From an uncultured Solirubrobacteraceae bacterium (GTDB lineage: Bacteria > Actinomycetota > Thermoleophilia > Solirubrobacterales > Solirubrobacteraceae), in the NCBI GenBank assembly GCA_902806205.1, contig CADCVR010000094.1, positions 1-45,523 on the forward strand: a DNA stretch of 45,523 nt. The letters are read 5' to 3'. A program made the translations under genes and the position numbers. Positions 32,571-39,936 of the stretch are shown piece by piece. A model generated the notes under the pieces. The model saw only the letters and a list, made by a program, of their open reading frames with translations, was not told where the DNA came from and made no database searches. Each line of letters starts with the position of its first letter. Positions within the stretch are counted from its first letter, which is position 1.

Positions 32571-33455
32571 GTGGACAACCCTGCGAGACGCCCTGAGCAG
32601 ATCGTTGGTCGACTCGCTCGGCGGGTGCCGAACTTCCGGGGTAAGACACGCATCGCCTGGGGCTGGAAGAAAGCACTCGAGCGCCGTCATCGAGGCCCGC
32701 TGTTGTGGAACTGGCCCGTCACGCTGCCCGATGGTCGCCGGTACATCCTGCCCGCGGGCGCCAGCATGACGTGGACACTGGCATGGACCGGAGAGTGGGA
32801 CGATCAGGTACGTGAGCACATCCTCGGGCTTGTCCGCCCCGGGGGGCTCCTCCTCGACGTCGGCGCATCGCTGGGGCTGTGGACTGTTCCGCTTGGCCGG
32901 TGTGCCCGGGCCATCGGCTCGCGCGTGTGGGCGTTCGAGCCATACCCGTCGAACCTCCCGTTTCTGCGCGCCAATGTCGACCGTAACGGCCTTCACGACA
33001 TCGTGACGGTGCAGCCGGTCGCGTTGGGTTCGCAAACCACCGAAGCGCGCATGCCCTACGCAGAAGCCGGTGGAGGCAACGCGGCCATCATCCCTGGCGC
33101 GGAGACCGGCCCGATCGTCCCCGTGGTTCGCTTGGACGACCTGGATCTTCCGGGACCGGTTCGATTCATGAAGATGGATTGCGAGGGCTACGAGGTCGCC
33201 GTTCTCGGCGGCGGGCGCCGGCTCGTCGAGCGCGACCGTCCGGTGATTTTCGGGGAGTTCAAGCACGACTGGTTGACGCTGAGACAGCAGAATCCCCTCG
33301 GGCTGCTGAACTGGCTTGCAAGCCTCGATTACGAGGTCTACAGGGTCGAGAGCCACAGGCGTTCGTCCTGGGTGTCAGAGACCATCGTCCGGCTGCGGAA
33401 GCTTCACCCGCCGTTCGACCGTGTTCCGACTGATCTGCTGCTCACGCCGAGATGA
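32571..33455 (+). CDS. FkbM-family SAM-dependent methyltransferase
   Basis: 294 residues from GTG 32571. Class I methyltransferase: SAM motif LLLDVGASLGLWTVPLG with DVGASLG at 96-102, acidic residue after strand 2 (AFEPYPSNLPFLRANV, E123), and the FkbM features IVPVVRLDDLDLPGPVRFMKMDCEGYE. These enzymes O-methylate sugars or secondary metabolites. Base composition and codon choice (more A/T-ending and AGA/CGA codons) are less GC-rich than the surrounding host genes, suggesting horizontal acquisition. Just downstream is a vapBC-like pair with a damaged antitoxin. Confidence 0.88.
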   Translation: MDNPARRPEQIVGRLARRVPNFRGKTRIAWGWKKALERRHRGPLLWNWPVTLPDGRRYILPAGASMTWTLAWTGEWDDQVREHILGLVRPGGLLLDVGASLGLWTVPLGRCARAIGSRVWAFEPYPSNLPFLRANVDRNGLHDIVTVQPVALGSQTTEARMPYAEAGGGNAAIIPGAETGPIVPVVRLDDLDLPGPVRFMKMDCEGYEVAVLGGGRRLVERDRPVIFGEFKHDWLTLRQQNPLGLLNWLASLDYEVYRVESHRRSSWVSETIVRLRKLHPPFDRVPTDLLLTPR

Positions 33456-33646
33456 AGCCGCCGCCGCGCGCCAAGCCGTTGCCGACGGCCGCGCGTCATC
33501 CGTCTCGGCCTTCGTGGCCAACGCGATCGCGGGAACATGGCCGCTACGAGCAACTCACCGTGCTGTTGTCCGAGATGGCCGCGGAAGCTGGGCCGCCTAC
33601 CGAGGAAGACCGCATGTGGGCCCGCCGGACGCTCGGGCTGTCCTGA
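33456..33646 (+). pseudogene. Frameshifted RHH-type antitoxin (vapB-like)
   Basis: Two frames read in succession give an antitoxin: first DEAAAARQAVADGRASSVSA and then FVANAIA, then one frame over REHGRYEQLTVLLSEMAAEA and GPPTEEDRMWARRTLGLS, ending at TGA 33644-33646. The switch lies near 33529-33532 (GCGATCGCGGGAACAT; adding one C gives AIAREHGRYEQL). This pattern, a ribbon-helix-helix core ending VSAFV then a tail with GPPTEEDRxWAR, is typical of partners of PIN toxins. The beta-strand and start codon are also missing or lie in the end of the FkbM frame. Directly followed by vapC with no gap. A sequencing indel is the alternative. Confidence 0.6.
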
Positions 33647-34024
33647 GTGGCGGGCGTCACGCTCGACACGGGCGCTTTGATCGCGATCGAGCGCGGTGAT
33701 CCACGCCTTCAAGCCCTGCTCGACGAAGCACCTGCCGCCGGTGCCGATCTCGCAGTGCCGGCGGGCGTGGTCGCACAGGCGTGGCGCGGTGGCAGTCGCC
33801 AGGACCGCCTCGCTCGATTCCTGAGGCTCGCCTCGGTGACTGTCGTACCTCTCGACGAGCCGGAAGCCCGCGCCGCGGGTGCCCTCTGCGGGCACGCGGG
33901 CACGATCGATGTCGTCGATGCATCCGTCGTGGTCTGCGCGCGCGACCGCGATCACGCCGTGCTCAGCAGCGACCCCGCGGATCTCGCGGCCCTCGACCCG
34001 GCGCTCCGGATCGTTGCGCTGTAG
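33647..34024 (+). CDS. vapC: VapC-like PIN-domain toxin
   Basis: 125 residues from GTG 33647, directly after the antitoxin stop. PIN-domain ribonuclease fold: VTLDTGALIAIERGD with D7, PAGVVAQAWRGG, TIDVVDASVVVCARDRD with D88 and D91, and AVLSSDPADLAAL with D109. The acidic metal cluster is therefore present, although the usual mid-domain Glu position reads VVAQAW, as in many actinobacterial relatives. With its antitoxin frameshifted it would be an unprotected toxin unless it is inactive, silent or neutralised in trans. It faces the 3' end of tRNA-Glu. Confidence 0.87.
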   Translation: MAGVTLDTGALIAIERGDPRLQALLDEAPAAGADLAVPAGVVAQAWRGGSRQDRLARFLRLASVTVVPLDEPEARAAGALCGHAGTIDVVDASVVVCARDRDHAVLSSDPADLAALDPALRIVAL

Positions 34025-34096
34025 ACAACCCATGTGATCGCCGAGCTCCCGGCGCGACTTCCCTGCAGCGCTCCCCAGGAAGTGCCGTAGAACGCC

Positions 34097-34123
34097 GAAA
34101 GCGCCCTGTTGATGGGCGCTTTC
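34097..34123 (-). terminator. Terminator of tRNA-Glu
   Basis: AAAGCGCCC, loop ATCAACA, GGGCGCTTT on the minus strand (34122-34098), a perfect 9-bp stem just after the tRNA 3' end. It could also serve vapC on the other strand. Confidence 0.85.
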
Positions 34124-34127
34124 TGAG

Positions 34128-34200
34128 TACCGCTACCGGGATTCGAACCCGGGTTTCCGCCGTGAGAGGGCGGCGTCCTAGTCCCCTGGACGATAGCGGC
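34128..34200 (-). tRNA. tRNA-Glu (CTC)
   Basis: 73 nt. Acceptor GCCGCTA/TAGCGGT with discriminator A. The anticodon loop CTCTCAC sits in stem CCGCC/GGCGG and gives anticodon CTC. The T arm is CCGGG-TTCGAAT-CCCGG. No encoded CCA. A TACCCT box lies 15 nt upstream of the 5' end. Confidence 0.96.
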
Positions 34201-34294
34201 GAGCGGGCTTCGGCAGGGTAGCAAGGCGCGTCGGGACGGACGGTTCCGTCCGACGCGTCGAGTGCCCAGCCGACGCGCTACTGTCCCACGCCTC

Positions 34295-34379
34295 GCGGAT
34301 GTGGCGGAACTAGGCAGACGCGCGGCGTTCAGGTCGCCGTGGGGGCAACCCCGTGGAGGTTCGAGTCCTCTCATCCGCA
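34295..34379 (+). tRNA. tRNA-Leu (CAG)
   Basis: 85 nt, class II with a long variable arm (GGGGGCAACCCC). Acceptor GCGGATG/CATCCGC with discriminator A. Anticodon loop TTCAGGT in stem CGGCG/CGCCG gives CAG. T arm GAGG-TTCGAGT-CCTC. No encoded CCA. TACTGT ends about 10 nt upstream. Divergent from tRNA-Glu. Confidence 0.96.
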
Positions 34380-34385
34380 TGTCAC

Positions 34386-34414
34386 CGAAGGGCCTCGCTC
34401 GTCGAGGCCCTTCG
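34386..34414 (+). terminator. Terminator of tRNA-Leu
   Basis: CGAAGGGCCTCG, loop CTCGT, CGAGGCCCTTCG, a perfect 12-bp stem, followed by TGTCTT. Confidence 0.9.
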
Positions 34415-34459
34415 TGTCTTCGGCACGCTGTACGACCGGAGTTCGGGCACCATCCGCCC

Positions 34460-34960
34460 ATGCCCATCACCCTCGAGCGCGGCGACATCACGCGCAGCGA
34501 CGCCGACGCCATCGTCAACGCCGCGAACGGCTCGCTGCTCGGCGGCGGCGGCGTGGACGGCGCGATCCACCGCGCCGCCGGGCCCGGTCTGCTCGCCGAG
34601 TGCCGTGGTCTCGGAGGCTGCGCGACCGGTGAAGCGAAGCTCACGGGCGGACACGCGCTCCCGGCCCGCTTCGTCATCCATACCGTCGGTCCGGTGTGGC
34701 GCGGGGGAAGCGACGGGGAGGCGGAACTGCTGGCGAGCTGTCACAGGCGCAGCATCGAGCTCGCGGCCGAGCACGGGTGCGCGTCCATCGCGTTCCCGGC
34801 GATCTCCACCGGGGTCTACGGCTACCCCGTCGACCGCGCGGCGGTCGTCGCGGTCCGCGCCGCACGCGCGGCGCTGGAGCGCCACCCCACGGTGCTCGAC
34901 GCGCGCTTCGTGCTCTTCGACGATCGCGCCTTCGCGGCGTTCGAGCGCGCGCTGGAGTAG
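34460..34960 (+). CDS. Macrodomain (ADP-ribose-binding/deacetylating) protein
   Basis: 166 residues from ATG 34460. Single macrodomain of the O-acetyl-ADP-ribose deacetylase (YmdB-like) type: [20 protein letters not shown] near 16-35 (ADP-ribose loop with Asn-Ala-Ala-Asn), [18 protein letters not shown] and [13 protein letters not shown] near 113-125 (diphosphate-binding loop). It binds or hydrolyses ADP-ribose adducts in the cytosol. It follows the tRNA-Leu terminator after about 45 bp. No partner gene (for example a DarT or sirtuin) is seen. Confidence 0.93.
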   Translation: MPITLERGDITRSDADAIVNAANGSLLGGGGVDGAIHRAAGPGLLAECRGLGGCATGEAKLTGGHALPARFVIHTVGPVWRGGSDGEAELLASCHRRSIELAAEHGCASIAFPAISTGVYGYPVDRAAVVAVRAARAALERHPTVLDARFVLFDDRAFAAFERALE

Positions 34961-34961
34961 C

Positions 34962-36101
34962 TCAGAGCGCGGCGATCAGCCGCTCGACGCCCGCGTCGAG
35001 CTCGGCGTCCGGAAGCGAGAGCGAGAGCCGCAGCCAGCCCGCGCCGCGCGCGCCGAAGCCCTCCCCGGGAGCGACCGAAAGGCGCTGCTCGGCCAGCAGG
35101 CGCTCCGCCGTGAGCCCGATCGGCGGGCGCCACCAGGCGAAGAAGGACCCCTCGGGTGCCGCGATCTGGGTTCCCGCCGCCCGCAGCGCGGTGACGACGC
35201 GTTCCCGGCGGCTCGCGTAGGTCGCGACGCGCTCGGCCACGTCGCGCTGGTCGGAGCTCAGCGCCGCCCGCAGCCCTTCCTGCACCGCCCCGAAGACTCC
35301 GGCCGTGGTGTGATCGACGAGCGTCCGGACGCGCCCGACGAGCTCCGGGTTGCCGACCAGGAAGCCGATCCGCCAGCCCGCCATCCCGTAGACCTTCGAC
35401 GCCGACCACAGCTCCACGCCCACCTCCCGCGCACCGGGCACCGCGAGCAGGCTGCGCGCGCGCCGGCCGTCGAACGCGAGGAAGCCGTAGGCGAAATCGT
35501 TGAGCAGCCAGCCGCCCCGGGCGGCGACCCGCTCGACGGCCGCCTCGAGTGTCCCGTCCGCCGCGCAGACCGCACACGGGTTCGACGGGTAGTTCAGGAC
35601 GGTCAGCGCGGCGTCGGGCGCGGCGTCGAAGTCGGGCTGCCAGCCCGCGTCGGCCAGCAGCGGGAGCGCGGCTTCCCGGGCGCCGGCCAGCGCGACCGCC
35701 GAGCGGTAGTCGGGGTAGCCCGGATCGGGCAGCAGCACCGTCTCCCCGGCCGCGACGGTGGCCAGGACCGCGAGCATGATCCCGGTCTTCGTGCCGGGAA
35801 CCACGGCGACCTCCGTCTCGGGATCCAGCGTGACGCCGTGATCCTCGCGGTAGCGCGCCGCGAGCGCCTCCCGGAGCGCCGGGGTTCCCTGGAACGGTGG
35901 GTAGCCGTGCGCCGCCGCGCCGCTCGCCGCCTCATGCAGCGCCGCGATCGCGTGCGCCGGCGGCGGCAGGTCGGGATTGCCCCGGCCGAGATCGATCACC
36001 GGCGGGCCGGGAAGCGCGCGCGCCTGCGCCGCCGCGGCGAGCACCTCCGTGAAGAACTGCTGCGGAAGCTGGGTCAGCAGCGGCGGCGGGCGATGGGCCA
36101 T
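34962..36101 (-). CDS. PLP-dependent aminotransferase, class I/II
   Basis: 379 residues from ATG 36101 (GGGAG just upstream); the open frame reaches 36191, but the extra part is not family-like. Fold-type I aminotransferase: HGYPPFQGTPALREA near 65-79, VVPGTKTGIML, DPGYPDYRSAVALAGA, NYPSNPCAV with N174-P175, NDFAYGFLAF near 201-210, PLP-lysine K236 in WSASKVYGMAGWRIGF, and a C-terminal Arg in GWLRLSL. Similar to LL-diaminopimelate/alanine/valine-type enzymes; exact substrate unknown. The two-base gap to the macrodomain gene is tail to tail. Confidence 0.92.
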   Translation of the reverse strand: MAHRPPPLLTQLPQQFFTEVLAAAAQARALPGPPVIDLGRGNPDLPPPAHAIAALHEAASGAAAHGYPPFQGTPALREALAARYREDHGVTLDPETEVAVVPGTKTGIMLAVLATVAAGETVLLPDPGYPDYRSAVALAGAREAALPLLADAGWQPDFDAAPDAALTVLNYPSNPCAVCAADGTLEAAVERVAARGGWLLNDFAYGFLAFDGRRARSLLAVPGAREVGVELWSASKVYGMAGWRIGFLVGNPELVGRVRTLVDHTTAGVFGAVQEGLRAALSSDQRDVAERVATYASRRERVVTALRAAGTQIAAPEGSFFAWWRPPIGLTAERLLAEQRLSVAPGEGFGARGAGWLRLSLSLPDAELDAGVERLIAAL

Positions 36102-36246
36102 GGCTCCCGGTCTATCGCACCAGACCAGCCGACGGTCGCGCGCGGCGCAGGGCGGACCATCCTCCCTGACCGCGGGCTCCGCCCCGACCACTCAAGCTCT
36201 GCGCCGATCGGCCGATACACCCTTGTCGTCGATTCGGGGGTGTGCC

Positions 36247-37923
36247 GTGGGAAAGCAGTGCGACCGCGAGCCCGTGGCCGATCTGCCGCTCGTGTTCCTC
36301 GCCACCTTTCTCGTGGCGGTGGCTCCCCTGCTCCTGGTGCTCTGGCTGCGGGGCTCGGGCGCGGTGAGTTCCGCCTGGATCGGGGCAGCCATCGGCGTCG
36401 GGATGTCCCTGCTCGCCTCCTACGCGGGCGCGAAGTTCTGGAAGACGAGAACCGAGTCCCGGGACATCCTCTTCTGCGAGCTCATGCTCTGGGGATGGAT
36501 CCAGCGCTGGCGCAGCGAGCGCCGGCTCGTCGCCGCGGCAGACGTCCTCGGGCTGACGGTCGGACGACCCCAGACCGTCTCGGGTGGTCGGCTCACCGAT
36601 GAGCAGAAGGCCGGCCTGCTGACCCAGCTCACCTCCGGCCTCGAGGCCAGGGACGCGTACACCCACGGCCACTCGCGGCGGGTCGCCCGCCTCGCGACGA
36701 GCATCGCGAAGCGCATGGGCCTGACGCGTGCAGAGGTCGCCAAGATCCGGGCGGCCGGCGCGATGCACGACGTGGGAAAGGCCAATACGCCGATCGCGGT
36801 GCTCCAGAAGGACGGCAAGCTGACCGACGAGGAGTACGCGATCATCAAACGCCACCCGGTGGACGGCGCGGAGATGGTCTCGACCCTGCGGGACGACGAG
36901 TTGACCGCGATGGTCCGCCACCATCACGAGCGGCTCGACGGCATGGGCTACCCGGATGGGCTCGCCGGCGACGCGATTCCGATCGGCGCGCGCATCCTCG
37001 CGGTCGCGGACACCTTCGACGCGATCACCTCGACGCGGCCCTACCGCCCTGCGCACGCGCACAAGAAGGCGCTGGACATCCTCGAGGCCAGTGCCGGCAC
37101 CCAACTCGATCCCGGCGCGGTGCGCGCCTTCATGAGCTGCTACTCCGGCAGGAGGCCGCTCGCGTGGTGGATGCTCCTGGCCTACGGTCGTCCGAGGCTC
37201 GCATGGCTGCTCGGCGGCGGTCTGGGTCCCGCCAGCGGGTCCGCGGTGACAAACACCATGGTGACGGTCGCCGCGACCGCGGCAGTGGGCGGCACCGCCC
37301 TCGGGGCGCTGCTCTCGGCGCCGGTGACCTCCCCCCGGATGGTGGCGGACGCCGCGACGCCCACCACCGCATCGAACACGAGGTCCGGCATCCGAACTCC
37401 GGCATCCCCGACGGCCGTGCGGGGAAGTTCAGTCCCGTCGAGCTTCCTCCCCGGAACGCCGCCTGGCCCGAACAGCGGCCAGGCGAACGCGAGCGCTCAG
37501 GGCGACGCCCGCGAACAGGACGAAGCCGGGAGCCAGGACAAGGCCGGGGGTCACGGCAAGGCGGCCGGCCACGGCAAGGCCGCGCGCGAGGACAAGGCCT
37601 TCGGCAAGAACGAGAACCGAGGCAGAGGCCGGGCCGCGGCCGAGCAGCGATCACAAGCCAACAGACGCGCCGCGGTCAGACGCGCCGAGACCAAGAGGCG
37701 CGCCGCCGCCCAGAGACGCGCCGCCGCGAAGCGACGGGCCGCGGCCGGGGCCGGGGAACGCGCCGAGGACGACGAGGGGAACCCGGCCGGAACGCGGAGC
37801 GCGGCCGAGGGACGCGCCGAGGCCGTCGAACGGGTCACGGAAAGCAGATCGTCCAAGGCGCAGGAGGCCGTTCCAGGCCTGCCCACTGGGGACGCCATAC
37901 GCCCCCCGGCCCCGCTCCGGTAG
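36247..37923 (+). CDS. Membrane HD-GYP-domain phosphohydrolase with long basic tail
   Basis: 558 residues from GTG 36247. Two membrane helices near 12-34 and 41-61. The HD-GYP domain (about 115-300) has HGHSRRVARLA, HDVGK with H174-D175, KRHPVDGAEM, HHHERLDGMGYPDGL (GYP at 234-236) and ILAVADTFDAITSTRPYR. These enzymes hydrolyse cyclic di-GMP or related nucleotides. A third hydrophobic helix lies near 336-358. The last 200 residues are low-complexity, first Ser/Thr/Pro/Gly-rich and then Lys/Arg/Ala-rich (GGHGKAAGHGKAARED, then RRAAAQRRAAAKRRAAAG). With three helices and a cytoplasmic HD-GYP the tail would be outside the cell, which is unusual. Confidence 0.87.
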   Translation: MGKQCDREPVADLPLVFLATFLVAVAPLLLVLWLRGSGAVSSAWIGAAIGVGMSLLASYAGAKFWKTRTESRDILFCELMLWGWIQRWRSERRLVAAADVLGLTVGRPQTVSGGRLTDEQKAGLLTQLTSGLEARDAYTHGHSRRVARLATSIAKRMGLTRAEVAKIRAAGAMHDVGKANTPIAVLQKDGKLTDEEYAIIKRHPVDGAEMVSTLRDDELTAMVRHHHERLDGMGYPDGLAGDAIPIGARILAVADTFDAITSTRPYRPAHAHKKALDILEASAGTQLDPGAVRAFMSCYSGRRPLAWWMLLAYGRPRLAWLLGGGLGPASGSAVTNTMVTVAATAAVGGTALGALLSAPVTSPRMVADAATPTTASNTRSGIRTPASPTAVRGSSVPSSFLPGTPPGPNSGQANASAQGDAREQDEAGSQDKAGGHGKAAGHGKAAREDKAFGKNENRGRGRAAAEQRSQANRRAAVRRAETKRRAAAQRRAAAKRRAAAGAGERAEDDEGNPAGTRSAAEGRAEAVERVTESRSSKAQEAVPGLPTGDAIRPPAPLR

Positions 37924-37973
37924 ACGCACGGGTTGTCGCCGCCCCGGCCGTGAGCCGGTAGCCTGAGAGCGCC

Positions 37974-38044
37974 GCGGGCGAGGTGTTGTGGTTGCACAGG
38001 AGCCTTCCAAGCTCTTAGGGCGGGTTCGATTCCCGTCGCCCGCT
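37974..38044 (+). tRNA. tRNA-Gly (TCC)
   Basis: 71 nt. Acceptor GCGGGCG/CGCCCGC with discriminator T. Anticodon loop CTTCCAA in stem GGAGC/GCTCT gives TCC. T arm GCGGG-TTCGATT-CCCGT. No encoded CCA. TAGCCT lies about 9 nt upstream. Confidence 0.93.
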
Positions 38045-38092
38045 TGAGGGAACACGGCACCGCAGCCCCCGGCGGTAAGATGCGGCGAGTCA

Positions 38093-38166
38093 CGGGGAGT
38101 GGCGCAGTCTGGTAGCGCACCCGGCTGGGGGCCGGGCGGTCGCAGGTTCAAATCCTGTCTCCCCGA
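38093..38166 (+). tRNA. tRNA-Pro (GGG), integration target
   Basis: 74 nt. Acceptor CGGGGAG/CTCCCCG with discriminator A. Anticodon loop CTGGGGG in stem CCCGG/CCGGG gives GGG. T arm GCAGG-TTCAAAT-CCTGT. No encoded CCA. TAAGAT (-10-like) lies about 9 nt upstream. Its 3' part from the anticodon stem on is repeated at 44788, and the tRNA remains intact because the inserted element supplies the 3' end. Confidence 0.96.
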
Positions 38167-38179
38167 TGCACGAAAGCCC
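38122..38179 (+). repeat. attL-like direct repeat within tRNA-Pro
   Basis: Runs from CGGCTGGGGGCCG in the anticodon arm to the left terminator arm CGAAAGCCC. It matches 44788-44845 at 56 of 58 positions; the differences are G/A at 38135 and A/G at 38170. Confidence 0.92.
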
Positions 38180-38199
38180 CTCAGATGCGGGGCTTTCGT
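38170..38199 (+). terminator. Terminator of tRNA-Pro (element-supplied copy)
   Basis: ACGAAAGCCCC, loop TCAGATGC, GGGGCTTTCGT, a perfect 11-bp stem, followed by CGTTCTTC. The left arm lies inside the direct repeat; the right arm differs from that at the other repeat copy but matches its own partner. Confidence 0.9.
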
Positions 38200-38205
38200 C
38201 GTTCT

Positions 38206-38283
38206 TCAGGCGCTTTCAAGAACGCGCTGGGGAAGGCGCACGACCCGATCACCTACCGCGAAATCATCGACCGAGCCGCCTGA
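38206..38283 (+). pseudogene. C-terminal protein fragment at the left island end
   Basis: A short frame ending at TGA 38281-38283 reads GAFKNALGKAHDPITY and then REIIDRAA. It has the look of a real protein C-terminus but no start and no recognisable family. Perhaps the tail of a gene cut by the integration or by a later deletion. The frame could also be chance. Confidence 0.3.
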
Positions 38284-38311
38284 CGGCCATATGGAGCTAA
38301 ACGGGTACGCA

Positions 38312-38840
38312 CTAGGCCTTGTACTCGGGATGCTCATATTGGCGGTGCTTGAGCGCTTCGCCGCCGGTGACGCCGGCGACCCGCGCGACGAGCTCGGCGC
38401 GGTCGGCGTACCAGCCGAAGACGCCGGCGTCATCGGCCAGCAGCTGTTCGGCGATGTCGTGGCCAGCGTCCATGAGCCAGTAGAGGTGCTCGCGGGACGC
38501 GCTGGTGGTCGGCGTCGGGGCGGTGGGTGACCATCCGGCGAGAGGTCATGATGGCCAACGTGTCGTCCAGGGGCTCCCAGGCTCCGAAACGCCATTTGAG
38601 CATCGGCAGGCGGCGGATCGCCGGCTCGCGCGAGTCGAGGATCTCGCAGGCCGCGTCCAGGGCCCAGCCACGGCTGGTGTCGGCCTCGTAATCGCTTATC
38701 AGCTCGTCGGCGAGGTAGTCGGGGTTGCGCATCCAGAAGTCCAGCGCCTGCAGGCGCGTCTGGCGGCGCATCTGGCGGTAGGCGCCCTCAGGCGCGGTGG
38801 CGGCCGGGACGGCCCCCGCGCGGTCGAGCACGAACAGCAA
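38312..38840 (-). pseudogene. Frameshifted hypothetical protein of the island
   Basis: From a TTG at 38840 the frame reads LLFVLDRAGAVPAAT, EGAYRQMRRQTRLQALDFWM, RNPDYLADELISDYEADTSR and WRFGAWEPLDDTLAIM to MVTHRP. The natural continuation lies in the next frame: TTSASREHLYWLMDAGHD, IAEQLLADDAGVFGWYADRA and LKHRQYEHPEYKA, ending at the stop 38314-38312. The shift is at a run of four C near 38516-38520. Upstream of the TTG the frame is open for about 20 codons (REQNFVR) without a good start, so the 5' end is also uncertain. No family recognised. Repairing one base would give a protein of about 175 residues. Confidence 0.6.
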
Positions 38841-39010
38841 CCGGACGAAGTTCTGCTCGCGGCTGGCGGGTGGAGACTGTCGGGCACGCGGCGATTCTCG
38901 GCGGTACCTGCGCCCTATTCAAGTTTCGCATCCGGTGAGGGCTATAACGCCAGGCATACGGTGTGACGGTCCTCCGTCCGGGACAACGCCGCCCTTGCGG
39001 GTCAGCCGAT

Positions 39011-39031
39011 TGTCCGTACTATGTCCGGACA
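39011..39031 (+). promoter_or_regulatory. Promoter/operator of the RHH-GNAT toxin-antitoxin pair
   Basis: TACTAT (39017-39022) ends 8 nt before the ATG, as in other leaderless genes here. TGTCCG (39011-39016) and the perfect palindrome TGTCCGGACA (39022-39031) flank and overlap the -10 box and the start codon. This is a likely autorepression site for the RHH antitoxin or its complex. Confidence 0.65.
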
Positions 39032-39306
39032 TGGCCGTCTCCGCGCGATCCCGCCGCATCGAAGTTCGCGTCAGCGATGACGAGCGACGCCTCGAGGAGG
39101 CCGCAGCTGCAGCGCTCGGCCTCTCGCTCAGCGAGTTCGTCCGGCAGGCCGCGCACGGCCGAGCTCGCGAAGTCCTACGCGAGCAGACTGACCTTGTCTT
39201 GGACGACGGCGCTGCCGAGCGCTTCCTTGCGGCACTCGACGACGACAGTCCTCCCCCGCCCGGGATGCGGGAGCTCTTTCAGCGCGACACGCCCTGGGAG
39301 GCGTGA
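39031..39306 (+). CDS. DUF1778 ribbon-helix-helix antitoxin
   Basis: 91 residues from ATG 39031. N-terminal ribbon-helix-helix region (RRIEVRVSDDERRLEEAAAA, LSLSEFVRQAAHGRA) followed by a helical/extended C-terminal part that would wrap the toxin (EQTDLVLDDGAAERFLAALD, ending FQRDTPWEA). DUF1778 proteins pair with GNAT toxins (TacA-TacT, AtaR-AtaT). Four-base GTGA overlap with the toxin gene. Probably binds the palindrome at its own start. Confidence 0.92.
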   Translation: MAVSARSRRIEVRVSDDERRLEEAAAAALGLSLSEFVRQAAHGRAREVLREQTDLVLDDGAAERFLAALDDDSPPPPGMRELFQRDTPWEA

Positions 39307-39809
39307 AGCTCCAGCCGCCCGCGGCGCTCGACCGTTCGCGCCACCGAACCGACGACTTCCGCTGCGGCCGGCCCAGACTCGACACGTGGCTCCGAGCATT
39401 CGCCGGTCAAGCCCAACGGCGCGACGCCAGCCGCACCTACGTCATCGCGGACGCCGACGGCCTGGTCCTCGGCTTCTACACCCTCGTCGCCGGCCAGGTC
39501 GGCTACGAGGAGGCGACCTCAGACGTTCGCCGCGGCATGTCGAAGCACTTCCCGATCCCCGTGGTCGTCCTCGCACGGCTCGCGGTCGACGACCGGCGCC
39601 ACGGCGAGGGACTCGGCGCTGCGCTGCTGGCCGACGCGATGCGGCGGGCCGTTCGCGCCGCCGAGGAGGTCGGCATCCGCGCAGTCGTCGTAGATGCGAT
39701 CGACGCGCGGGCGGCCGAGTTCTACCGCCGGTTCGGCTTCGTGGCGTTCGACACCAACGGACCGAGGCTCATGACGACAGTCGCAAAGCTGCGTATCGCC
39801 GACGGGTGA
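39303..39809 (+). CDS. GNAT-family acetyltransferase toxin (TacT-like)
   Basis: 168 residues from GTG 39303. GNAT fold: DDFRCGRPRLDTWLR near 17-31, SRTYVIADADGLVLGFYTL, acetyl-CoA loop ARLAVDDRRHGEGLGAALL near 98-116 and C-terminal AAEFYRRFGFVAF with the conserved Tyr. Toxins of this class acetylate the amino group of aminoacyl-tRNAs and stop translation; the target here is not known. Length and arrangement behind a DUF1778 antitoxin are typical, and both genes appear intact. Confidence 0.92.
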   Translation: MKLQPPAALDRSRHRTDDFRCGRPRLDTWLRAFAGQAQRRDASRTYVIADADGLVLGFYTLVAGQVGYEEATSDVRRGMSKHFPIPVVVLARLAVDDRRHGEGLGAALLADAMRRAVRAAEEVGIRAVVVDAIDARAAEFYRRFGFVAFDTNGPRLMTTVAKLRIADG

Positions 39810-39936
39810 CCCGGAAAGGGCGACAGGCGACGCCGAGGCGTCCTACGCCTGCCGATGCGGTTACGTAACCCGACGTCGTTCCACGACTGCCGGAAGCGGT
39901 CTTGACGCCGTTCGGCATCGTCGGAAGCATGCGGGT

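Noticed and set aside
33452-33646. Independent 64-residue gene starting at ATG 33452
   Set aside because: Its N-terminal half is Pro/Arg noise, and only the C-terminal half matches an antitoxin tail; better read as the second part of a frameshifted antitoxin.
33456-34127. Second integration site at the tRNA-Glu 3' end
   Set aside because: The tRNA-Glu 3' sequence is not repeated anywhere in the window, so there is no direct evidence for an element boundary.
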